Assembly (NCBI GenBank): GCA_018830585.1
Contig: JAHJSD010000025.1
Span: 1 to 10,555, forward strand
Direction of reading: 5' to 3'
Source of the DNA: Patescibacteria group bacterium
GTDB lineage: Bacteria > Patescibacteriota > Microgenomatia > UBA12405 > JAHJSD01
DNA: 10,555 nucleotides
Each line of letters begins with the position of its first letter. The stretch's first letter is position 1. This document shows positions 1 through 5,085 of this stretch, in pieces. The notes below the pieces were generated by a model. That model searched no databases. It was given only the letters and a program-made list of their open reading frames with translations, and was not told the DNA's origin. The translations under genes were made by a program, and so were the position numbers.

Positions 1-21
1 GGCGATCTTGTTTTTAAAGAT

Positions 22-56
22 AGATTGCCGCGTCGTTAACACTCCTCGCAATGACG
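22..56. repeat. Partial copy of the 'ATTGCC...CGCAATGAC' palindromic repeat
   Basis: Starts AGATTGCCGCG and ends CTCGCAATGACG. It matches the right half of the fuller palindromic element at 1258-1356 in the same orientation. GGCGATCTT at positions 1-9 may be the end of the missing left arm, so the element is probably cut by the window edge. With the copy at 1319-1356 it brackets the surface-protein gene at 147-1223. No gene is seen in 1-146. Confidence 0.6.
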
Positions 57-102
57 TAAAGAGTTTTGAAACCAGTTGAAAGATTCACCTCCGATAAAAG
101 GG

Positions 103-137
103 GGATCCTTCGTCATAAGAATTCCTCAGGATGACGG
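103..137. repeat. Short dispersed repeat, inverted copy of the units at 4580 and 4813
   Basis: GGATCCTTCGTC, a short variable centre, then TTCCTCAGGATGACGG. This is the reverse complement of the first half of the 70-base units at 4580-4649 and 4813-4882. It lies immediately downstream (minus sense) of the stop codon of the gene at 147-1223. There is no clear U-tract, so I do not call it a terminator. Confidence 0.6.
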
Positions 138-146
138 AAGGATCGT

Positions 147-1223
147 TTAAAAGCTGGCGGCGGCAATTAGCGTTAGTGTATCAAGGTAATCAGTGGCCGC
201 GGGAGCGATATCAGAGGGTTTGGCTTTTAATAAGAATGAAGCTCTTCCGCCGGTAACAGGATTTTGAGAAGATGAAAAAATCTCTCTAACAATGGTGTCA
301 ACCAGGCCAACGTTATCACCAGCGCCGTTATAAGGAGAACTGATTGCCATTGGACCGCCGCTGCTTTCGGAAGCAGTATCTCCTCTGAGCCCAAAACCTT
401 CCGGCGCTCCGGAAAGATCAGCGGTAGCAGAACTAATAGTGTAGTTGACGATAGTGCTCTTAAGTCCGCTGTTGGCATCGTAAACAAAGACCAGGCCGCC
501 CATTTCAGCGTTGGTGGCCAAGTCAATCCAAACTTTATTGGCGGCGGTGTTAACCGAGCCGGAGGTTAAACTGCCAAAGTCAACTACATAGGGAGCACCG
601 GTTTCCGTATCAGTGCCGGCAACATCGATATCAAAGGAAAGAGAAAGCTGAGAAGTGCTGGCAGAAGCCTCTGGTCCTAAGGGGCTTTCAGTGTAAAGAC
701 CTTGCCGGGCTTTGACTTTAACTTTGTAAATAGTATTGGCATCAAGACCGATAATGTTTTCTCCGGCGGCCCCTCCCCAGTTGGTGTAGGTTTGAAAGTC
801 CTCGATTCCTAAGTTACTGCCCACAGTGTTATCATTTTGCACCCATTCGGTAGTAGTCCAGTTATCATCGGTAATGGCAATAGCGAAAGTGGCATCGGTT
901 GGGTTACTGCCGGTATCAATGATAATATTGAGCCTGTTGTACCAACTGCCGCCGTTGGTAAAAGTTGGCGCCGGCGGCACATTTGCTTGTTGGACAAAGA
1001 TCAGGCCGCTATCGCTTTGATAGTTGCTTGAAGTTTGTCCTGTCCCGGCGAGTTCGCCAACGACTCCCTCCATCAAATAGTTGGGAGAAGTACTGCCAAT
1101 CTCCCCTCCTCCGCTGACAGTAAAACTTTTTAGTTTGTAATTAGTTGAAGCGGGAAAAGCAATCAGGACAAAAAACAGAGGAATTCTTAAATAGTTTTTT
1201 ACCTTTTTAAATAGTTTTTTCAT
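147..1223 (-). CDS. Secreted surface protein: N-terminal repeat region, fibronectin-III-like domain, WxL-like C-terminal domain
   Basis: A 358-residue exported protein. A basic N-terminus (MKKLFKKVKN) and a hydrophobic stretch at residues 13-25 form a probable signal peptide. Residues 28-76 carry two loose repeats of the pattern 'SxNYxLxxGxxGE' (PNYLMEGVVGE, then SSNYQSDSGL). Residues 84-190 look like a fibronectin-III-like domain (APTF...IIGLDANTIYKVKVKARQG...EASAST). Residues 193-358 are a beta-rich domain containing VVDFGSLTSGSV and ending TDYLDTLTLIAAASF. That C-terminal domain resembles the one in the protein at 5086-6168 (FGSL...NSGL...DYxDTxT...AAxF). There is no LPXTG motif or C-terminal membrane helix, so attachment would need a partner or a non-covalent interaction. 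The ATG at 1223 has no Shine-Dalgarno sequence; a promoter at 1235-1263 predicts an almost leaderless transcript. This architecture resembles secreted proteins I recall from Microgenomates genomes. Its ligand is unknown. Confidence 0.85.
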   Translation of the reverse strand: MKKLFKKVKNYLRIPLFFVLIAFPASTNYKLKSFTVSGGGEIGSTSPNYLMEGVVGELAGTGQTSSNYQSDSGLIFVQQANVPPAPTFTNGGSWYNRLNIIIDTGSNPTDATFAIAITDDNWTTTEWVQNDNTVGSNLGIEDFQTYTNWGGAAGENIIGLDANTIYKVKVKARQGLYTESPLGPEASASTSQLSLSFDIDVAGTDTETGAPYVVDFGSLTSGSVNTAANKVWIDLATNAEMGGLVFVYDANSGLKSTIVNYTISSATADLSGAPEGFGLRGDTASESSGGPMAISSPYNGAGDNVGLVDTIVREIFSSSQNPVTGGRASFLLKAKPSDIAPAATDYLDTLTLIAAASF

Positions 1224-1234
1224 TTTCTGGTTTA

Positions 1235-1263
1235 ATTATCATAAGTTTCGCACTTTCTGTCAT
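1235..1263 (-). promoter_or_regulatory. Probable promoter of the surface-protein gene at 147-1223
   Basis: On the minus strand ATGACA (1263-1258), a 17-base spacer, then GATAAT (1240-1235). Each hexamer matches five of six consensus bases at ideal spacing. The predicted start site is near 1228, leaving only about five bases before the ATG. The -35 hexamer is the outer end of the palindromic element at 1258-1356. Confidence 0.45.
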
Positions 1264-1356
1264 CGCGAGCGATCCCGATTCGATCGGGAGAGCGTGGCAA
1301 TCTGGCGGCAAATGAACCGAGATTGCCGCGGTCGCTGGCGCTCCCTCGCAATGACA
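1258..1356. repeat. Palindromic repeat element with a nested hairpin
   Basis: A roughly 99-base imperfect inverted repeat. The left end is TGTCATCGCGAGCGA and the right end CTCCCTCGCAATGACA; inner arms are GGCAATCT (left) and AGATTGCC (right). Inside the left arm sits a perfect 7-bp hairpin, TCCCGAT-TCG-ATCGGGA (1273-1289), which looks inserted between GCGAGCGA and AGCGTGGC. A wider flanking dyad, AGTTTCGC (1244-1251) and GCGAAACT (1374-1381), encloses the element. A compact hairpin CGCGC-AA-GCGCG follows at 1365-1376. The repeat belongs to the 'CATTGCGAG...GGCAATCT' type common in bacterial intergenic DNA. Confidence 0.7.
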
Positions 1357-1404
1357 GTTAATAGCGCGCAAGCGCGAAACTCGTAATTATATCAATCAGA
1401 TTTT

Positions 1405-1503
1405 CTAGTACCGTTGCAAGTTAGTTTTTAAGTCGGTAAGATACGCACAACAGAGCAAAAAGTAGAGCTTATCTACACAGGAATTAACTTGTAACGGTAC
1501 TAG
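1405..1503. mobile_element. MITE-like 99-base element with 22-base terminal inverted repeats
   Basis: The left end CTAGTACCGTTGCAAGTTAG and the inverted right end CTAGTACCGTTACAAGTTAA pair over 22 bases with two mismatches. Both ends are CTAG, which could be a duplicated target or part of the terminal repeats. The interior has a small hairpin, GTAGA-GCTTA-TCTAC, and no coding capacity. The right end overlaps the 3' end of the gene at 1500-2225 and supplies its TAG stop codon. There is no U-tract on either side, so a conventional terminator is less likely than a non-autonomous mobile element. No transposase with matching ends is visible here. Confidence 0.5.
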
Positions 1504-2225
1504 TCTATCTCAAAAGAAATGGCCCCAAGAGCTTGAGTAAACTTATTATCAATGTTATCTGTAGTATAAACGATTAAACTAAGGACAAAAAGATTCTCAT
1601 TTGAAAGGTAAAAAGCAATTTTTTGGTACTGGCCAGGATCACTGCTTCTAAAAGTCAAAAAACTAACTCCGTTTACCGGCTCTTCCTCTTTTTGGTAAGT
1701 ATCTGGTTTATCTAAACGAAGTTTTACTCCGGGTTCGTCTTCAAGTCTTTCTGCGGTAACCTTTTTTCTATAAAGACGGAGTTCTCCTTTGGGATTTTGG
1801 ATAGCAAAGTAATAATTGCAGTTTTCTTCATCTCCTCTGAAGTTAGTTACTTCAAAAGGAACCTCAAAAGAAAAACAGCCTTTGGCGTTAATTGTTTGGA
1901 CACCAAGAACCTTTTTAGTACCCAGATTACTTTCAAAGTCGACAAAGCTCCAAACCTCATCTTGGTTCTCTTGCCTGTTTTTTAAAAAGTCTTCTCCTCT
2001 TTGAGAAATCTCTTTCCCTTGTTTAATCTCGGTCTTGGTTTTAAAAAATAAATTTTTAATTAGAAAAACAGCTAAGGCAATTAAGAAGAGAACGATGATC
2101 AAACGGATGATCCGTGAACTAAGAAAACCATGACTTCCCTCCCTAGATAAATTGGTTTCCGGTTTAAACAGGTCTGTCCCCACCAGGCGTTTGGGTTTAT
2201 CCCCGCGGGGCTTTGCTTTTTTCAT
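1500..2225 (-). CDS. Single-pass membrane protein of unknown function, third gene of the DUF916-like operon
   Basis: 241 residues with no recognised domain. A basic cytoplasmic N-terminus (1-37, rich in Lys/Arg/Pro) leads to one transmembrane helix at 38-57 (SRIIRLIIVLFLIALAVFLI). A short charged linker (60-90) follows, then an extracytoplasmic, probably beta-rich domain (90-241) with two cysteines at 117 and 136 that could form a disulfide. The N-in topology follows from the positive charge. The ATG overlaps the TAA of the upstream gene by one base (TAATG) and is preceded by GAGGGG at good spacing, so translational coupling is likely. The stop codon TAG falls inside the terminal repeat of the element at 1405-1503, so the C-terminus may have been set by an insertion. 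The context suggests an accessory membrane subunit acting with the two DUF916-like proteins. Confidence 0.85.
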   Translation of the reverse strand: MKKAKPRGDKPKRLVGTDLFKPETNLSREGSHGFLSSRIIRLIIVLFLIALAVFLIKNLFFKTKTEIKQGKEISQRGEDFLKNRQENQDEVWSFVDFESNLGTKKVLGVQTINAKGCFSFEVPFEVTNFRGDEENCNYYFAIQNPKGELRLYRKKVTAERLEDEPGVKLRLDKPDTYQKEEEPVNGVSFLTFRSSDPGQYQKIAFYLSNENLFVLSLIVYTTDNIDNKFTQALGAISFEID

Positions 2226-3121
2226 TACCGTCCCCTCTTTTTAATCTTAATTGCTAAAACTGAACCAATAACAATAACGCCAATGGCAAACAGAGGGTTA
2301 AGATAAACAAAGGTTTTTTTGTAGTCAAATTTAATTTCGTTAAGAGAGTCGCGTCCATTAATACTGATTGAGTTAATTGAAATAGGCAGACTGAAACCAA
2401 TCTTTTTAAGATTTGCCTCAATGTATTTTCTTGATTGGGGCAAAATTGGGCTTGAAGAGGTATTAATCGAGGCGCCGTAAATAGTTCTGCCTAAAAAGTC
2501 ATTGATCGTTAGACTGCCATAAGGAATCAAGTGAATGTTGCCTTCGTTCTGAAACAGCAGTTTAATCAATTCCGGGTATCGAAAGACAATTGAACCAATA
2601 GGCCAAGTTAGCTTTTTCAGCTGTAGATTAAAAATTTCGCCGCCGGTTTTTCTAAGTAAAATTAAACAAGAAATCGCCGGCGAAACTCTGGTGACATCTT
2701 CCTGCTGTTGTTCGTCAATCAGTCTGGCAACAATGGCGGCATAGTGTCCTCCCGGAGAAAGATCCTCCCTGTTTTTAACGGCAACGTTGAATTCTCTTTT
2801 TTCCTTTGCCGTTAGGATTAAGTGGTTTGTTTCCAAAGAAATAAAAGAGGCTAAAGAATAAGAGTAACTATCATCTCCAAGAGGGAGAAACTCGATTACA
2901 TTAGTCAAGTCCTGTTGTTTAAAGTCAATTGCAAAAAGTTCTACCCGAATAGTTTGGTCGCCGGTATTGTTTAGCTCGATGGTGACTACTTCTTCTTGGT
3001 CCGGCTCCTCTAAAACTAAATTAACTATCGCCGGAGAAATTTTTAAAAACTGAGTTTCCCGGGCTCTGACATCAGAGGGGCAAACTAAAAACAAAAGAGC
3101 TAAAAACAGAATCAGAATCAT
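2225..3121 (-). CDS. DUF916/WxL-interacting-like membrane-anchored protein (second paralog)
   Basis: 298 residues. A signal peptide at 1-20 (cleavage probably after VRA) is followed by an Ig-like domain at 25-160 and a second beta-sandwich at 165-265. A C-terminal helix at 271-292 precedes a basic tail (KIKKRGR), which places the bulk outside the membrane. Diagnostic stretches are KISPAIVNLVLEEPDQEEVVTIEL (residues 27-50), LSPGGHYAAIVARL, VSPAISCLILLRKTG and NEGNIHLIPYGSL. The first domain begins with the 'ISPxxxNLxxxPG' logic of DUF916, and the order Ig-like / second domain / transmembrane helix matches Firmicutes WxL-interacting proteins. It is clearly paralogous to the protein encoded at 3118-4293 (GYYYALIIGRI, GAPAISLLLEV and NTGNIHAVPYGDI at equivalent places). 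The start overlaps the upstream stop as ATGA, with AAGGG upstream as ribosome binding site. The cysteine at residue 14 lacks a proper lipobox. Confidence 0.85.
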   Translation of the reverse strand: MILILFLALLFLVCPSDVRARETQFLKISPAIVNLVLEEPDQEEVVTIELNNTGDQTIRVELFAIDFKQQDLTNVIEFLPLGDDSYSYSLASFISLETNHLILTAKEKREFNVAVKNREDLSPGGHYAAIVARLIDEQQQEDVTRVSPAISCLILLRKTGGEIFNLQLKKLTWPIGSIVFRYPELIKLLFQNEGNIHLIPYGSLTINDFLGRTIYGASINTSSSPILPQSRKYIEANLKKIGFSLPISINSISINGRDSLNEIKFDYKKTFVYLNPLFAIGVIVIGSVLAIKIKKRGR

Positions 3122-4293
3122 GATCGATCCCTTTTGATAAAAACGCTTCTTAATTTTCTTCTGATTTTTTTGCTGGCCTTTTTAGCGCCGATTAGATTGA
3201 GCAAGAGAATCAGCAGCAGAAGGCCGATTAAAATAAGGCTGATACCGGCAAGAACGATGACAGTAATCAAAATTAAAAGTAATTTCCATGGAACGATCCA
3301 GAAAGAAGTCGTTGCTTCCATGGGAATGTCTCTTTTGCCGTCGTCATAGACCATCAGCAGGTTGGCAGTATATTTACCGATTCGAAAACGGTCCGCCTTT
3401 GAAAAATCCCATTTAATCTCATAGACCCGGTTGCCTCTTTTGTCTTTAAGACCTTCTTTTGGCACTCTGATTAAAAAACCATCATCCCAAGAGCTGGTAA
3501 AAACCCTTTCCGTTTGAGGCAGGATATTGCCTCTGCTTGGGTTAGCTGACAAAATGGCAATGTCGGTTTTGTTGCCCCAGTCGATGAAGATATCACCATA
3601 GGGAACGGCATGAATGTTGCCGGTGTTCTTAACTTTAATTTTAAATTCTGCCGGCAGGTATTCATAAATATTTTGTCCGGGCTTAAAGTCAACTAGTTGA
3701 AGCTCTCTTTTAGCATGAGGACTTTTAACTTCTAAAAGTAATGAGATTGCCGGAGCTCCAGCTACTACCGCTTTTCCCCCTTCCGGTCCTGTTTCTTTAA
3801 TTCTGCCGATTATCAGGGCATAATAGTAACCTAAGGCGGCATCCTCCGGGGGGTTGATGGCAAACTTAACTGTTTTAGTTTCGTTTGGTTCCAAGATGAA
3901 TTGCTTTTGGGAAAAGGAAATCCATTCTGGGAAAGGATCATCCGGGTCCAAGTCTACTAAAACCGGCCTGTCGCCGCTGGCCGAGCTTTCGAATCTTGAC
4001 AATCTTATCTCTAGATATTCTTTGACGTTGTTGTTGTTTTTGACTTTAATACTGGAAGAAATTTCTTTGCCGGGATCGGTGATTAAATTGAGGAAGTTTG
4101 GCGATACGGTAAGATTAATTCCGGTTGTCGCCTCCTCTTCCGGCACAATCGGTGTTGGCGTGGCGACCGCTTCTTCTAGACTACTATCCTCCCGACTTTG
4201 TGGTTCTGTTTGGGAGAGAGCGGCAAGAGGAAAAGTCAAGGAAGCCAAAACGAACAGCAACACTACTTTAATTGACCAAAATTTAATTTTCAT
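3118..4293 (-). CDS. DUF916/WxL-interacting-like membrane-anchored protein (first paralog, operon leader)
   Basis: 391 residues from the ATG at 4293. I prefer this start because a typical signal peptide follows at once (MKIKFWSIKVVLLFVLASLTF, cleavage near residue 27). An in-frame TTG at 4332 would add 13 residues ahead of it. A short acidic Thr/Pro linker (30-55, ATPTPIVPEEE) leads to a DUF916-like Ig domain at 58-190 (LTVSPNFLNLITDPG, FILEPNETKTVKFAI, GYYYALIIGRI, GAPAISLLLEV). A second beta domain at 195-333 contains VKNTGNIHAVPYGDI and NILPQTERVF. A long hydrophobic segment at 336-371 and a very basic cytoplasmic tail (KKASKKIRRKLR) end the protein. In Firmicutes such proteins bind peptidoglycan with the first domain and a host factor or WxL partner with the second; assigning those roles here is inference. 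A TTGACA promoter with a dyad lies about 110 bases upstream. Confidence 0.87.
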   Translation of the reverse strand: MKIKFWSIKVVLLFVLASLTFPLAALSQTEPQSREDSSLEEAVATPTPIVPEEEATTGINLTVSPNFLNLITDPGKEISSSIKVKNNNNVKEYLEIRLSRFESSASGDRPVLVDLDPDDPFPEWISFSQKQFILEPNETKTVKFAINPPEDAALGYYYALIIGRIKETGPEGGKAVVAGAPAISLLLEVKSPHAKRELQLVDFKPGQNIYEYLPAEFKIKVKNTGNIHAVPYGDIFIDWGNKTDIAILSANPSRGNILPQTERVFTSSWDDGFLIRVPKEGLKDKRGNRVYEIKWDFSKADRFRIGKYTANLLMVYDDGKRDIPMEATTSFWIVPWKLLLILITVIVLAGISLILIGLLLLILLLNLIGAKKASKKIRRKLRSVFIKRDRS

Positions 4294-4389
4294 TACCGTT
4301 TTTATTTTAGTTAATGGCGGATGGATTAACAAGAAGAGACAATTTTTACATCGAATCAGTTTTAGAAATTAGCTATTTCATCTTGTAAA

Positions 4390-4409
4390 TGTTACATATT
4401 TCTGTAACA
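4390..4409. promoter_or_regulatory. Operator-like dyad at the predicted transcription start
   Basis: TGTTACA, six bases, TGTAACA: a perfect 7-bp inverted repeat of operator size. Its upstream edge falls at the start site predicted from the promoter at 4416-4443. A third related half-site (TGTAA, 4384-4388) makes an overlapping TGTAA-ATG-TTACA dyad. It could bind a dimeric repressor or form a small leader hairpin. No regulator gene is visible in the window. Confidence 0.4.
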
Positions 4410-4415
4410 GATTTT

Positions 4416-4443
4416 TAAATATGAAAGAATTCTGTTATGTCAA
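4416..4443 (-). promoter_or_regulatory. Probable sigma-70-type promoter of the three-gene DUF916-like operon
   Basis: On the minus strand a perfect TTGACA (4443-4438), a 16-base spacer, then TATTTA (4421-4416). The predicted start is near 4409, giving a leader of about 115 bases. It sits directly beside the long hairpin at 4447-4532, which may end or insulate upstream transcription. Confidence 0.55.
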
Positions 4444-4446
4444 TAA

Positions 4447-4532
4447 ACACACAGGGACCAACCCCCCGGGGTGTCTGACCTGCCTGCCGGCAGGCAGGAG
4501 ATTTTCACCCCGGGGGTGTTGGTCCTGTGTGT
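4447..4532. repeat. Long GC-rich inverted repeat with a nested perfect palindrome
   Basis: Left arm ACACACAGGGACCAAC then CCCCCGGGGTG (4447-4473); right arm CACCCCGGGGG then TGTTGGTCCTGTGTGT (4506-4532). The 27-base arms pair almost completely, with one unpaired base on each side. The loop carries a perfect 20-base palindrome, CCTGCCTGCC followed by its complement (4479-4498). It is flanked by A/T-rich DNA and lies four bases from the operon's -35 box. On the minus strand the sequence after the stem is T-rich (TTTATTG) but not a clean U-tract, so a terminator role is possible but unproven. Confidence 0.75.
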
Positions 4533-4579
4533 CTGATCCCCCCAGGGAGACGATGACGAAGAACCTGTCTTGAAACAAC

Positions 4580-4649
4580 CCCGTCATCCTGAGGAAGTTC
4601 TTACGACGAAGGATCCCGTTGTGTAAGCAAATTGCTTATTCCATGGGGA
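4580..4649. repeat. Dispersed repeat unit A ('CGTCATCCTGAGGAAG...CCATGGGGA')
   Basis: A 70-base unit matching 4813-4882 with only three substitutions. It includes CCGTCATCCTGAGGAAG, CGAAGGATCCCGTTG and GCAAATTGCTTATTCCATGG. The spurious translation of this family on the other strand contains the well-known 'HSERSEES' type of junk peptide. Confidence 0.8.
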
Positions 4650-4698
4650 CCTGCCTGTTCGCCTTGCTGAGCGGTCGAAGCGGGCTGGCAGGCAGGTC
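4648..4698. repeat. Inverted repeat GACCTGCCTG...CAGGCAGGTC
   Basis: Perfect 10-base arms at 4648-4657 and 4689-4698 around 31 bases that contain TTCGCCTTGCTGAGCGGTCG. The arms are the two halves of the same palindrome seen intact at 4479-4498, here pushed apart by a piece of the 'TGAGC...CGAAGCG' repeat. Confidence 0.6.
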
Positions 4699-4712
4699 GC
4701 TTTTGGATTAGA

Positions 4713-4790
4713 GCAAATTGCCATTCCACGGGGATTCTTCGCTCCGCCCTGTACCGTCTGGTACGGGGCTCCGCTCAGAATGACGAGGGG
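4713..4790. repeat. Repeat unit C, interrupted by a small palindrome
   Basis: Matches the second half of unit B (GCAAATTG...ATTCC, GGGGATTCTTCGCTCCG, CTCAGAATGACGAGG), but 27 extra bases at 4747-4773 interrupt it. The insert holds the near-palindrome CCCTGTACC-GTCT-GGTACGGGG and is bounded by a 6-base direct duplication, GCTCCG (4741-4746 and 4768-4773). That pattern suggests a small hairpin inserted with a target duplication. Confidence 0.6.
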
Positions 4791-4812
4791 GTAGAATGAC
4801 AAGGTCGCCCCG

Positions 4813-4910
4813 CCCGTCATCCTGAGGAAGTTCCTACAACGAAGGATCCCGTTGGGTAAGCAAATTGCTTATTCCATGGGGATTCTTCGCTCCGCTCAGA
4901 ATGACGAGGA
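4813..4910. repeat. Dispersed repeat unit B, longest intact copy
   Basis: Begins CCCGTCATCCTGAGGAAG and continues through CGAAGGATCCCGTTG and CCATGGGGATTCTTCGCTCC to GCTCAGAATGACGAGG. The first 70 bases duplicate 4580-4649. The last part is the uninterrupted form of unit C. The ends are roughly inverted (CGTCAT at the left, ATGACG at the right), as expected of a palindromic mobile repeat. Confidence 0.75.
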
Positions 4911-4916
4911 GACGGG

Positions 4917-5003
4917 GATTCTTCTCCTTCGACAAGTTTTAACAGTGAGCCCCTCGATAAACTCGGGGCTGAAAGCGCGTCGAACTGCTCAGAATCAGAA
5001 TGA
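4917..5003. repeat. Related repeat unit with a nested hairpin
   Basis: Starts GATTCTTCTCCTTCGACAAG and ends CGAACTGCTCAGAATCAGAATGACGG. A hairpin, AGCCCCTCGA-TAAAC-TCGGGGCT (4948-4970, two bulged bases), sits in the middle, after GTG and before GAAAGCG. It is again a small palindrome inside a larger repeat. A minimal palindrome, CGATTC-A-GAATCG, follows at 5016-5028. Confidence 0.55.
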
Positions 5004-5085
5004 CGGAAAAAGTCACGATTCAGAATCGAATTAATAGCTGACAAAAATGAAGGATTTTGTTTTTTATAGAACGAAAAGGCGGGTA

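Noticed and set aside
1405..1503. Intrinsic terminator for the operon
   Set aside because: Arms are separated by about 55 bases and no U-tract follows; the CTAG-bounded ends fit a mobile element better, though a structural role is not excluded.
3065..3085. Lipoprotein signal in the second DUF916-like protein
   Set aside because: The sequence before Cys14 is LFLV, lacking the small residue required next to the cysteine, and the protein has a C-terminal anchor.
3854..4372. 172-codon plus-strand open frame
   Set aside because: Lies opposite the well-supported DUF916-like gene, has no domain or signal, and its composition is the shadow of that gene.
4447..5003. CRISPR array
   Set aside because: Repeats are few, unevenly spaced, partly inverted and share their inner sequence, so there are no regular spacers.
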